DNA from: BD2-11 clade cluster bacterium bin43
GTDB lineage: Bacteria > Gemmatimonadota > Gemmatimonadetes > Longimicrobiales > Gaopeijiaceae
Direction of reading: 5' to 3'
DNA length: 64,000 bases
Assembly (NCBI GenBank): GCA_002238605.1
Contig: MPMR01000013.1
Span: 1-64,000 of the forward strand
Shown here piece by piece: positions 1 through 7,704 of this stretch; within the stretch, counting starts at the first letter, position 1, and the number at the start of each line of letters is the position of its first letter. Position numbers and translations under genes: made by a program. Below the pieces are notes generated by a model. The model was not told the origin of the DNA, did no database searches, and was given only the letters and a program-made list of their open reading frames with translations.

Positions 1-504
1 GCCGATGCTCTGCTCAATCCGATCACCCTGTCCTGTGTGAGATGGATCGAAGGCCTTGAGTGCATCGGGAAAACGCCGGATCTCGCGTTCCAGACTGCCC
101 CAACCCAAGACGCGGATCTTGAGGGGCTTGCCTCGGTTTTCACTCACCGAAATAGATAGATGACGGGCGAGCTTCTGTGTTTTTTCGTCGTCCGGCGCGG
201 TGCTTACGATGATGTATTCTGAGAGGGGCGGTGAAAAGGTCAACGCCTTCTCAACCTCGGCTCTGATTTCAGACTCGGTGAGCCTCTGGCCCTCACTCTT
301 CAGCTTGCACTGGACACCAACGATACTTTCTGGTTGACCGTCACGCCAACCCGTGAGGTCGACACCGTGCTGCTCCTGCCCGCGGCGGCCATGCAGTTGT
401 ACTGAGTGGTCCCCGAGAACGCAGCGCCACAAGATCTCATTGCAGCGCTCGAAAGCCTGTTCGTCACTGGGTTTGGGAATCTGCGTGGCGGTGAATTCGG
501 ACAT
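1..504 (-). CDS. PD-(D/E)xK nuclease-like protein, N-terminal part (truncated by window edge)
   Basis: Reading the minus strand from ATG at 504 gives 168 uninterrupted codons to base 1, with no stop. The protein begins MSEFTATQIPKPSDEQAFER and continues with a GRRGQEQHGVDLTG block followed about 13 residues later by VGVQCK. The D...QxK spacing fits the metal-binding core of the restriction-endonuclease (PD-(D/E)xK) fold. Further on come LTESEIRAEVEKALTF and an EYIIVSTAPDD strand, then VLGWGSLE. This arrangement is familiar from the N-terminal domains of large bacterial STAND/NACHT-type and other defence proteins, in which the nuclease is the effector; that family link is from memory. The C-terminal part, which would show an NTPase or sensor, lies outside the window. 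Codon use has more A/T in third positions than the genes to the right, suggesting acquired DNA. Confidence 0.72.
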   Translation of the reverse strand, partial: MSEFTATQIPKPSDEQAFERCNEILWRCVLGDHSVQLHGRRGQEQHGVDLTGWRDGQPESIVGVQCKLKSEGQRLTESEIRAEVEKALTFSPPLSEYIIVSTAPDDEKTQKLARHLSISVSENRGKPLKIRVLGWGSLEREIRRFPDALKAFDPSHTGQGDRIEQSIG

Positions 505-1121
505 GGCTATTGGCCTTCGAGTAGCGAAACGCAGGCTGCGAAACATAACCTTGGCGTGGGAGGTGGGCATGCTGGTGGTGGTCGAGTTTCCGGAGGCCGA
601 CCAGAAGAAGCTGGAGCAGTGGCGACATCGCGGAGCGTTGCGGTACGCCGCTTGGCTCCGGCCCCTCCTGTTCGCGTTGGGAATGTGCCGCCCGACCAAC
701 CAGTACGCTGCGGCAGCGTGGCGTTGACCGAGGGCCTGCCGACGTCCGGGCGGCTTCGAAGATCGCGGCAACCAACGCCGAAGTCCGTCTCGTACCGGAC
801 AGCCTCGCGCCGGTGGAGGTGCACGCCTCCTCCCATGCGGATGCACCCGGCCCCATGGAAAAGAGCAGCGCCAAATGCCCGCCATTTGACCCGATTTGTC
901 CGCTGTTTGAGCACGACAGACCCGGTCACGGCCTCACGGCAAGAATGGCAGATCGTGCAGTCCTGATTGACTTTAGACGATTTCTTGCTGAGATTCGCGC
1001 CATCTGGGAGACACCTGATAAGCGTGAGGTTGGGTAGTTCGAATCTCCCTCCGTGGGTCGTCCAGAACTGCGAGGGCCTCGGCCGTCATCGGTGTCTGGT
1101 GCCCGGTTCGATCAACGCCCC
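505..1121. other. Gene-poor stretch with no convincing coding region
   Basis: Several open frames overlap here on both strands, but all are arginine/proline-rich and none shows a recognisable domain, so I see no gene. A short inverted repeat (GGAGG at 815-819, CCTCC at 826-830) is present. Around 1031-1050 there is a tRNA T-arm-like stretch (GGTAG, TTCGAAT, CTCCC), but no matching acceptor strand or anticodon arm at the right distance upstream. It could be a relic of a tRNA 3' end, a common integration target, or chance. The stretch separates the nuclease-like gene from the mosaic of broken genes. Confidence 0.5.
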
Positions 1122-1158
1122 CTCCCCAACCCTCGCGGTGGCCCACTCCCCCACGGAC

Positions 1159-1371
1159 GAGGACGCCGCATTCCCCAGCCGCCCCATCGAGATCGTCTCC
1201 TGGGCAACCCCGGGTGGCCCCTCGGACCTCCTCCCGCGAGCACTGGCCGATGCCGCGCCGCCGCACCTGGACGGGCAGCGCGTGAACGTGATGACCCGGC
1301 AGGGCGGGGCGGGGGCCGCCGGCATGCAATACATGCAGGGCCGCGTGGGGGACCCTCATGTACTCGGCGTG
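1159..1371 (+). pseudogene. Truncated duplicate of tctC (5' coding fragment)
   Basis: This 213-base stretch is nearly identical, without gaps, to 2403-2615 inside the intact tctC gene; the offset is exactly 1244 bases. The frame encodes the mature N-terminus of the binding protein (FPSRPIEIVSWATPGG, then VMTRQGGAGAAGMQYMQG). It breaks off at LGV, after which the sequence runs into the end of the opposite-strand DUF4143 remnant. Differences are mostly silent or conservative, so the copy probably diverged under constraint or is fairly recent. It lacks two thirds of the binding protein and cannot be functional. Confidence 0.8.
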
Positions 1372-1375
1372 CCCC

Positions 1376-2150
1376 GGCAGCTCCGCCAGAAAATCCGCTA
1401 GCGGCATCACCTCCACGCCGTCCATCAGTTGGGGCCGGTCACCCAGGAAAACGACGATTCGGCGCCTTACCCGCCCACTCCGGGAGGCAAGCGATCGCAG
1501 GCCCCGGAGCATGCTCCGGGTGACGCGATGTCCCGCCTTGACCTCGATTCCCCACAAGTCACGCCCCACCTCGAGCACGAAGTCCACCTCGGCGCCGGAC
1601 CGGGTCCGGTAGTGGAAGAGCGCGGTCTCCGGCCACAGCGTTCGCAGGCGGCGATGCAGTTCGCAGGCGACGAAGTGCTCCAGCAGGATCCCGCGCTCGT
1701 CGGGGAGCGGTGTGTCGAGCGGCCGCCTCAGGAGGGCGTTGCGCACGCCGATGTCGAAGAGGAAGAGCCGGGGATGTCCTACCGCGCTCGACCGGCTGGA
1801 TCCGCTCCACGCCGGAACCCGCACATGACCAGAGTGTCCTCCAGGACCTCGAGGTAGCGGCGGGCGGTCTCGTACCGGAGTCCGGCCTGCCTGCACAGCG
1901 CCTGGACGTTGAGGATCCGGCCTGACGACGCGGCCAGGAGGTCCAGCAGTCGCGAGAACCCCCCCAAATTGCGCACCAGAGCTTCGGCCTGCACCTCCTC
2001 GCGCAGATAGGTGTCCGCATAGCTTCGCAGGTCCGCGGCGCGCAGCTCTCCGTCCCGTTCCGCGTAGATACCGGGCAGCGTCCCATGCGCAAGCGCGCGA
2101 TCCAGGTCGAAGTCCTCACCCAGCTCGCACGCGATCCACGGTTTTTCCAC
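1376..2150 (-). pseudogene. Remnant of an AAA_14/DUF4143-family ATPase (C-terminal half, frameshifted)
   Basis: Two minus-strand frames together spell the C-terminal half of the ATP-binding DUF4143 family. The first, about 2147 to 1830, reads HGTLPGIYAERDGELRAADL ... YADTYLREEV ... ETARRYLEVLEDTLV. The second, about 1827 to 1376, continues VRVPAWS ... GHPRLFLFDIGVRNALL ... HYRTRSGAEVDFVLEV ... GIEVKAG. The switch near 1826-1832 needs an indel of one or two bases. The N-terminal P-loop ATPase domain is absent and the original stop is lost, because the sequence joins the duplicated tctC fragment at about 1371-1376. Intact relatives are about 400-residue proteins of uncertain function, often mobile or toxin-antitoxin-like. 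This copy is dead. Confidence 0.75.
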
Positions 2151-2160
2151 CCCGCCGACT

Positions 2161-2229
2161 CGAAGTCCCGCAGGTCTACTTCGATCTCTTGGCCGAGGGC
2201 GACGCCGTACTGCTGGTGGCCCCCCACCC
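2161..2229 (-). pseudogene. AbrB/MazE-like antitoxin scrap
   Basis: The minus strand encodes HQQYGVALGQEIEVDLRDF, which resembles RQQDGVAPGQEFEIERLG in the intact AbrB-type antitoxin at 7284-7544; the two DNA stretches also match over about 40 bases with few differences. No start codon, N-terminal strand or partner toxin is preserved next to it. It lies between the DUF4143 remnant and the start of tctC, adding to the mosaic of broken accessory genes. Confidence 0.4.
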
Positions 2230-2252
2230 ACGCCCCACGCATATTCTCCCAC

Positions 2253-3302
2253 ATGGAAAACCGAGCAACGAGCGCATCCCCACGTCGAATACGCACCGCA
2301 ACCCTCCGGGGCACCTGCGAGCCCCGGTCCGCATCCAACCCCCCCCACCTCATCACCCTCGCGTTCGCCCTCCTGGCCTCAGCCACCTGCTCGCCGGGCG
2401 GGGAGGACGCCGCCTTCCCCAGCCGCCCCATCGAAATCGTTTCTTGGGCCACCCCCGGCGGGCCCTCGGACCTCCTCTCGCGGGCGCTGGCCGATGTCGC
2501 GCCGGCGCACTTCGACGGGCAGCGCGTGGACGTGATGACCCGGCAGGGCGGAGCGGGAGCCGCCGGCATGCAGTACATGCAGGGCCGCGCGGGGGACCCT
2601 CACGTGCTCGGCGTGTTCACGGCGAGCGGGACGGTGAACATGGCGACGGGGCGGATCCCGTTCGGCCCGGAGGACTTCACGCCCATCCTCCGCATCCAGA
2701 TCGATCCCTTCCTCGTCGCGGTGCGGGACGACAGCCCCTTCCGCACGCTGGGAGACCTGTTCGAGGCCGCTCACGCCCGGCCCGGCGAGGTGTCGGTGTC
2801 GGGGTTCGGGGCGGCGTCGGCCCATTTCCTCGGCTTCGTCCGGTTGCGGGCGGCGGCGGGAGATCCGGATGTCCGCTGGATCGCCTACGAGGGGTCGGCG
2901 GACGCGGTGGTCGCGGCGCTCGGCGGCCACACGGACGCGGCGCACACGAATTACAATATCGTGCGCGAGCACCTGCGCGCGGGGACGATGCGCGTGCTGG
3001 GAACCGCGCTGCCCGTCGAGGCGCTCCCGGACACCCCGAGCTACGCGGATCAGGGCTACGACCTCCAGCCCGTCCACTGGCGGGGAGTGGTGGGCCCGCC
3101 GGGGCTGGACCCGGAGACGCGGGCCGACATCCGCGCCCGCCTCATGGCCTCGATCGACGATCCGGCGTTCCGGGAGTACATGGAGCGCGCCGCCCTCGAG
3201 TACGCGACGATGGAGGATGCGGAGGCGTTCGGGGCCTGGATGACGGAGGAAGTCACGACGAGCCGGGACCTGCTGCGACGGCTGGGAATCCTGGATGGGT
3301 AG
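2253..3302 (+). CDS. tctC: TctC/Bug-family solute-binding protein of a tripartite tricarboxylate transporter
   Basis: This is the periplasmic substrate-binding component (Bug family) of a TTT transporter, which captures carboxylates and hands them to the TctAB membrane pair. The mature part begins FPSRPIEIVSWATPGGPSDL, the typical first strand and loop of the family, with the carboxylate-binding loop QGGAGAAGM following. A hydrophobic stretch ending LLASATC precedes it and may be a lipoprotein signal, though Thr before the Cys is unusual. The start is uncertain: ATG at 2253 gives 349 residues but has no clear ribosome site, and the upstream DNA is scrambled by the mosaic. The gene overlaps tctB by 8 bases, so the two are co-translated. 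A 213-base piece is duplicated at 1159-1371. Confidence 0.88.
   Translation: MENRATSASPRRIRTATLRGTCEPRSASNPPHLITLAFALLASATCSPGGEDAAFPSRPIEIVSWATPGGPSDLLSRALADVAPAHFDGQRVDVMTRQGGAGAAGMQYMQGRAGDPHVLGVFTASGTVNMATGRIPFGPEDFTPILRIQIDPFLVAVRDDSPFRTLGDLFEAAHARPGEVSVSGFGAASAHFLGFVRLRAAAGDPDVRWIAYEGSADAVVAALGGHTDAAHTNYNIVREHLRAGTMRVLGTALPVEALPDTPSYADQGYDLQPVHWRGVVGPPGLDPETRADIRARLMASIDDPAFREYMERAALEYATMEDAEAFGAWMTEEVTTSRDLLRRLGILDG
2403..2615 (+). repeat. Intact member of a 213-base direct repeat (partner at 1159-1371)
   Basis: The two copies align without gaps and lie in the same orientation 1244 bases apart. This copy is inside tctC; the other is the truncated fragment. The intervening DNA carries the DUF4143 and AbrB remnants, so the duplication probably accompanied insertion or rearrangement of accessory DNA next to the transporter. 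Confidence 0.8.
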
Positions 3303-3855
3303 CCGCTCCGCGCGCGGAAGCCCGCCGCTGCGCCTCCTGGCCGAGGCGGGCCTGCTCGCCGTCGTAGGAGCCGCGGTCCTGCTCGACTCGCGCGGCTATC
3401 CCCCTTCGCTGGCCGAGGGCGCCCCGGGCCCGGCCTTCTTCCCCCGGCTGCTCGCGGCGCTCCTCATCGCCTGCGCGGCCTGGCTCGCGATCCGTGCCTG
3501 GAGGGGCGCGAGAGGGAGAGGATCGGGCGGTGCGAAGGACAGTGGCTCGGGCGGCGAATCGAGCGCTGGACGTTCCCGCGGAAATGCATCCTCGGACTCT
3601 GCCGCGGGCGTACGGGCAAGCACCCGCGTCCAGCGCTTCGGAGTGTGGGTCGCGGTCGCCTGGATCGCTGCCTTCCTCCTCGTATGGCCCCGGCTTGGAA
3701 CCGTCCTCTCGGTGCCGCTTCTCGTCGTCGGTCTCATGTGGCTGACGGGCGAGCGTTCGTGGCGGACACTGGTCTCGGTGCCGCTCGCCTTCGCCGGGTT
3801 CATCTACCTGGTTTTCATGGTCCTGCTCGGCGTGCCGCTGCCGACCGGGTTCTGA
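3295..3855 (+). CDS. tctB: TctB-family small membrane subunit of the tripartite tricarboxylate transporter
   Basis: This 186-residue protein has four hydrophobic segments, two near the N-terminus (LLAEAGLLAVVGAAVLLD, LLAALLIACAAWLAI) and two or three after about residue 110. A hydrophilic, Ser/Gly-rich cytoplasmic linker of about 45 residues lies between the halves. Length and topology match TctB, the poorly conserved small membrane partner of TctA. It starts at the ATG at 3295, inside the end of tctC, and tctA follows 16 bases after its stop, so the three genes form one operon in the order C-B-A. Confidence 0.85.
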   Translation: MGSRSARGSPPLRLLAEAGLLAVVGAAVLLDSRGYPPSLAEGAPGPAFFPRLLAALLIACAAWLAIRAWRGARGRGSGGAKDSGSGGESSAGRSRGNASSDSAAGVRASTRVQRFGVWVAVAWIAAFLLVWPRLGTVLSVPLLVVGLMWLTGERSWRTLVSVPLAFAGFIYLVFMVLLGVPLPTGF

Positions 3856-3871
3856 CCGGGCGACGCGGGGC

Positions 3872-5368
3872 GTGTCGGCCTTTCTCGACGGTCTCCTGAC
3901 GGCGCTCCAGCCGGGGAACCTCGCCGCGCTGCTGGGCGGCAGCCTGCTCGGGGTGTTCGCCGGGGCGATGCCGGGGCTGAGTTCGACGGTGGGGCTCGCG
4001 CTCGTCCTCCCGTTGACCTTCGCGCTCGACCCGACGCCGGCGCTCCTGATGATGGTCTCGATCTACATGGCGGCGGAGTACGGAGGATCGATCACGGCGA
4101 TCGCGATCGGGGTTCCGGGCAGCTCGCCCGCGCTCGCGACGACCTTCGACGGCTACGCCATGACGCAGCGGGGCGAGGCGGGGCGCGCGCTGGGGATCTC
4201 CCTCTTCTCCTCCATGAGCGGGGGGATCCTGGGGACGATTCTCCTCGTGCTGGCGCTCGGGCCGCTTTCGCGGGCGGCGATCACCTTCGGGCCGGCCGAG
4301 TACTTCGGGCTCGGCGTGTTCGGCCTCTCGATCGTCGCGAACCTCGTGGGAAGGGATCCTCTGAAGGGGATCATCAGCGCGCTGCTGGGACTCGTTTTCT
4401 TCATCGTCGGGCTGGACGTGCTCACGGGGGCGCCGCGGCTCACCCTCGGCACGAACATGCTCATGGACGGGCTCGGGCTGGTGCCGATGCTGATCGGCTT
4501 CTTCGCCATTGCCGAGGCGCTGAAGGCGGCGGCCGGCGGGCGCAAGGAGACGGCGCCCGGGGCCGGCATCACGGGGGCGCTGCCCGGGGCCCGTGAGCTG
4601 TTCGGGCTCTGGCGCACGATTCTGCGCGGGTCGGCGATCGGCGGGCTGATCGGGGCCATCCCCGGCGCCGGGGCGACGATCGCCTCGATCGTGGCGTGGA
4701 ACGAGGAGCGGCGCGTCTCGAAGGACCGCGAGCTGTTCGGGACGGGAGTGCCGGCCGGCATCGCGGCGCCCGAGGCGGCGAACAACTCCTGCGTGGGCGC
4801 CGCCATGATCCCCCTCCTCGCGCTCGGGATTCCGGGGTCGGCGAGCGCCGCCGTGCTGCTCGGCGGCCTCACCGTGCAGGGCGTCGCGCCGGGCCCGCTG
4901 CTGATGGCCGAGCGCTCCGAGCTCGTCTACGCGCTGTACGCCGGGTTCCTGGTGGCGGTGCTGCTCATGCTGGCCGTGGGGCGCCTCGGGATCCCCCTGT
5001 GGACGCGCGTCGTGCGGCTGCGCCCGTCGATCCTGATGCCGCTGGTCGTGGCCATCTCGCTCGTGGGCGTCTTCGCGCTGCGCGGGAACGCGGCCGACGC
5101 CTGGGTGGCCCTCTTCTTCGGGGTCGTCGGCTTCGCCATGTTGCGGGCCGGATATCCGCTGGCGCCGGCGGTGCTCGGCCTCATCCTCGGTCCCATGATC
5201 GAGACGAACTATCGGCGGGCCCTCACGCTGTCGTCGGGCTCGCACACGGTCTTCCTCGAGAGTCCGATCGGCCTGGTGCTGCTCGCGCTGGCGGTGGTCA
5301 GCTTCGCGGCCCCGGCGGTCAGGAACCGTCTCGTTTCCGCAAAACGACAAGCAAAGGAGCAAGAGTGA
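3872..5368 (+). CDS. tctA: TctA-family large permease of the tripartite tricarboxylate transporter
   Basis: This is the 498-residue, highly hydrophobic channel subunit, usually with about ten to twelve membrane segments. The family signatures are visible: an early LLGVFAGAMPGLSSTVGLAL stretch, SIYMAAEYGGSITAIAIGVPG, and a second GLIGAIPGAGATIASIVAW block, the inverted-repeat partner of the first. AANNSCVGAAMIPLLALGIP carries the conserved Asn/Gly motif. Translation starts at GTG 3872. The stop overlaps the start of the MmgE/PrpD gene by four bases (GTGA), making that enzyme part of the same operon and suggesting that it processes the imported acid. Confidence 0.95.
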   Translation: MSAFLDGLLTALQPGNLAALLGGSLLGVFAGAMPGLSSTVGLALVLPLTFALDPTPALLMMVSIYMAAEYGGSITAIAIGVPGSSPALATTFDGYAMTQRGEAGRALGISLFSSMSGGILGTILLVLALGPLSRAAITFGPAEYFGLGVFGLSIVANLVGRDPLKGIISALLGLVFFIVGLDVLTGAPRLTLGTNMLMDGLGLVPMLIGFFAIAEALKAAAGGRKETAPGAGITGALPGARELFGLWRTILRGSAIGGLIGAIPGAGATIASIVAWNEERRVSKDRELFGTGVPAGIAAPEAANNSCVGAAMIPLLALGIPGSASAAVLLGGLTVQGVAPGPLLMAERSELVYALYAGFLVAVLLMLAVGRLGIPLWTRVVRLRPSILMPLVVAISLVGVFALRGNAADAWVALFFGVVGFAMLRAGYPLAPAVLGLILGPMIETNYRRALTLSSGSHTVFLESPIGLVLLALAVVSFAAPAVRNRLVSAKRQAKEQE

Positions 5369-6792
5369 GCGCGACACGCGCGGTCATCGACTTCATCCTC
5401 GAAACGAACATCACGGACTTCCCGGAGCGGCTGCTGAGCGAGGGGCGGCGCTGCGTGCTGGACGGCACGGGCGTGATCCTCGCCGGGTCCACGGACGCCT
5501 GCTCCCGCATCGTGCAGGACCAGATCGCGGCGCAGGGGGGGCACGCGGAGGCGACCATCTTCGGGCCGCCGGACACCCGCGCCCCGGCCTCGCTCGCGGC
5601 GCGCGCCAACGGCACGGCGGGCCACGCGATGGACTTCGACGACACGCAGCTCTCGAACGCCCCCGACCGCATCTTCGGGCTCCTCACCCACCCCACGGTG
5701 GCGCCGCTGTCGGCGGGATACGCGATGGCGGAACGGGTGGGAGCCACGGGCGCCGAGTTCCTGGAGGCGTTCCTGATCGGCTTCGAGGTGGAGTGCAAGA
5801 TCGCCGAGGCGATCGATCCCCGGCACTACCGGGAAGGGTTCCACTCGACCGCGACGATCGGCACGCTCGGGGCCTGCGCGACCGCCGCCAGGCTGGCCGG
5901 GCTGGAGGCGGACGACCTCGCCATGGCGCTCGGCATCGCGGCGAGCCTCTCGTCGGGGATCCGGCTCGGGTTCGGCACCATGACCAAGCCGCTCCACGCC
6001 GGGCGCGCCGCCGAGAACGGCATCGTGGCGGTCGACCTCGCGGCGCGCGGCTTCACGGCCGGCAGCGATGCGCTGGAGGCGCCGTGGGGGTTCTTCCGCG
6101 TGTTCGGCGGCGGCTTCGAGCCCGAGCGGCTGGTCGGCGCCCTCGGCGCGCCCTACACCCTGCTCGACCCCGGCGTGTCCGTGAAGCCCTTCCCCTCGGG
6201 AAGCCTCGGCCACCCCAGCATGGCCGCCATGCTCGAACTCGTGACCGAGCACGACCTCGCGCCGGAAGACATCGCCGGCATCACCTTCCGCGCCGGCCAC
6301 AACATCCTGAACCCGCTGCGGTATCCCGTCCCTCGCAACGAACTGGAGGCGAAGTTCTGCATCCCCTTCGTCCTCTCGAGCATCGTCCTCCGCCGGCGGG
6401 CCGGGATCCGCGAGTTCCACGACGACTTCGTCCTCTCCGAGGAGGCGGCGGACATGATGCGCCGGGTGACCGTCCAGTTCGACGAGCCGATCGACGCGCG
6501 CGGCTACGACCGCATGCGGAGCGCGATCGACGTCCGCCTCCGCGACGGCACCGAACTCTACACCGAGGCCGACACCTATCCCGGCGGTCCAGAGCGCCCC
6601 CTGAGCCGGGCGGAACTGCACGCCAAGTTCCGGGACTGCGCGAGTCTCGTGATGGACGGCGCGGGGATCGATGCGGCGCTGGAAGTCCTTGAGCGGGTGG
6701 ACGAGCTCGGGCATGTCGGGGAGCTTGTGGGGGCGCTTGCGGCCGTCTCTGCCGGAGCTTCCACAGGCGTCCCCGCCGGAGTCTCGACGTGA
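5365..6792 (+). CDS. MmgE/PrpD-family protein (2-methylcitrate dehydratase-like)
   Basis: The 475-residue product belongs to the MmgE/PrpD family, whose characterised members dehydrate 2-methylcitrate or decarboxylate cis-aconitate (iron-sulfur independent). Visible family blocks are GTGVILAG near residue 30, ANGTAGHAMDFDDTQ near 85, the central GIRLGFGTMTKPLHAGRAAENG and a VKPFPSGSLGHPSM segment. GTG at 5365 is chosen as start because it overlaps the tctA stop and is preceded by AAAGGAG at 5354-5360. Coupling to a tricarboxylate transporter suggests the substrate is an imported di- or tricarboxylate, but family and context cannot say which one. The C-terminus ends in an Ala/Gly/Ser/Val-rich tail. 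Confidence 0.88.
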   Translation: MSATRAVIDFILETNITDFPERLLSEGRRCVLDGTGVILAGSTDACSRIVQDQIAAQGGHAEATIFGPPDTRAPASLAARANGTAGHAMDFDDTQLSNAPDRIFGLLTHPTVAPLSAGYAMAERVGATGAEFLEAFLIGFEVECKIAEAIDPRHYREGFHSTATIGTLGACATAARLAGLEADDLAMALGIAASLSSGIRLGFGTMTKPLHAGRAAENGIVAVDLAARGFTAGSDALEAPWGFFRVFGGGFEPERLVGALGAPYTLLDPGVSVKPFPSGSLGHPSMAAMLELVTEHDLAPEDIAGITFRAGHNILNPLRYPVPRNELEAKFCIPFVLSSIVLRRRAGIREFHDDFVLSEEAADMMRRVTVQFDEPIDARGYDRMRSAIDVRLRDGTELYTEADTYPGGPERPLSRAELHAKFRDCASLVMDGAGIDAALEVLERVDELGHVGELVGALAAVSAGASTGVPAGVST

Positions 6793-6871
6793 GCCGGCTG
6801 AGGGGTGTCGCCGACGCTTTCGTTCCGTTGCCGGCGAGAAGATCCGGGATCTCCGCAGAGCGAGCAGCCCA

Positions 6872-7288
6872 TCAATCTGGATGAGCGAACGGATTCACGA
6901 CTTCGACCCCAGCCGGCTCGAAATCCTTTCGGTTGCGGGTAACCACGACGAGTCCGTGAGAAAGTGCGGTCGCCGCAATCAGGCTGTCCTTGACGGGCAT
7001 CGATCTCCCACGGGAGCGGAGTCGGGCGAGGAGTTCGGCCCAGCGGAGTCCGGTATCCGCGTCCAGCGGCACACAGTGGATCCGGCGCACGACCTCGGTG
7101 AACCAGAACTCGAGGGAGTCGCGACCTCGCCCGGGTCTCAGCAGGCGTATCCCGTACCGGACTTCGCCGAGGACCACGGGGTTCACGACCAGGTGCTGCT
7201 CGTGGTTCCGCAGCCACTCGATCACATTCGGGTCCGGGTTCGGCCGCGTGGCCTCGGAGAGGACGTTCGTGTCGACCAGATACCTAAT
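6872..7288 (-). CDS. PIN-domain ribonuclease toxin (VapC-like), apparent AUU start
   Basis: The product is a PIN-domain RNase of the VapC type. The acidic metal ligands are all present: Asp in YLVDTNVLSE near the N-terminus, Glu in VVLGEVRYGI, Asp in MPVKDSLIAATA and a late Asp in RNRKDF. The conserved N-terminal strand begins RYLVDTN, which requires starting upstream of the first ATG/GTG (7225). The only codon at the right place is ATT at 7288-7286, seven bases after GAGGAA and overlapping the antitoxin stop (ATTAG); CTG at 7279 is the alternative but would remove the start of the first strand. The toxin therefore appears translationally coupled to the antitoxin with a weak start codon, which would keep its level low. 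Confidence 0.8.
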   Translation of the reverse strand: MRYLVDTNVLSEATRPNPDPNVIEWLRNHEQHLVVNPVVLGEVRYGIRLLRPGRGRDSLEFWFTEVVRRIHCVPLDADTGLRWAELLARLRSRGRSMPVKDSLIAATALSHGLVVVTRNRKDFEPAGVEVVNPFAHPD

Positions 7289-7544
7289 CGACCGGTTCCT
7301 CGATCCCCGGATCCTGCAGGTCTGCGGTCGACTCGGAGGGAACGGGCACGAACCACCCCTTCTCCGGACAGGCCAGCAACCAGTCCACCAAGCCTGCGTT
7401 CGCCGGTGCCTCGGCGCGGGCGAGACGGTAGACTCCCGGTCCGAGCCGCTCGATTTCGAACTCCTGGCCGGGGGCGACGCCGTCTTGCTGGCGAAGCTCG
7501 GCGGGAAGGACGAGTTGTCCCTTGGTCGAGATGATGGTCCTCAT
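7284..7544 (-). CDS. AbrB/SpoVT-type antitoxin
   Basis: This 86-residue protein opens with MRTIISTKGQLVLPAELRQQ, the swapped-hairpin AbrB/MazE DNA-binding fold, and then GVAPGQEFEIERLGPGVYRL. The C-terminal 40 residues, rich in acidic and Pro residues, would bind and neutralise the PIN toxin encoded immediately downstream. Its TAG stop overlaps the toxin's apparent ATT start. Autoregulation is likely because an inverted-repeat array lies just upstream of its ATG. Similarity to a short scrap at 2161-2229 suggests that a related module was once present there. Confidence 0.85.
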   Translation of the reverse strand: MRTIISTKGQLVLPAELRQQDGVAPGQEFEIERLGPGVYRLARAEAPANAGLVDWLLACPEKGWFVPVPSESTADLQDPGIEEPVD

Positions 7545-7547
7545 AGC

Positions 7548-7581
7548 GGGTAAGATATCAGACTTACCCCTGTAGGGTAAG
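7548..7581 (-). promoter_or_regulatory. Putative operator of the AbrB/PIN module
   Basis: Three 7-base half-sites alternate in orientation: GGGTAAG at 7548-7554, CTTACCC at 7563-7569 and GGGTAAG at 7575-7581, with spacers of 8 and 5 bases. The array begins 4 bases upstream of the antitoxin start codon. Such repeated palindromes next to an AbrB-type antitoxin are typical binding sites for the antitoxin or toxin-antitoxin complex, so autorepression is inferred. Confidence 0.65.
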
Positions 7582-7704
7582 AGCCGCTCAAGCCGTCATC
7601 CGACCGTTCGTCGGAGCGCGGCGATGCTCGCACATGCCCATGTCACGCGGTAGTTTCCCGCCGGAAAACCACCACCTCCACACGCAAGGCCGCCACACAC
7701 CCGC

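Noticed and set aside
505-960. A transposase-like helix-turn-helix fragment in the leftmost gene-poor stretch
   Set aside because: Short resemblance around EADQKKLEQW is too weak and unsupported by neighbouring frames or inverted repeats.
960-1060. A tRNA gene
   Set aside because: Only a T-arm-like segment is present; no acceptor, D-arm or anticodon arm fits at the right distances.
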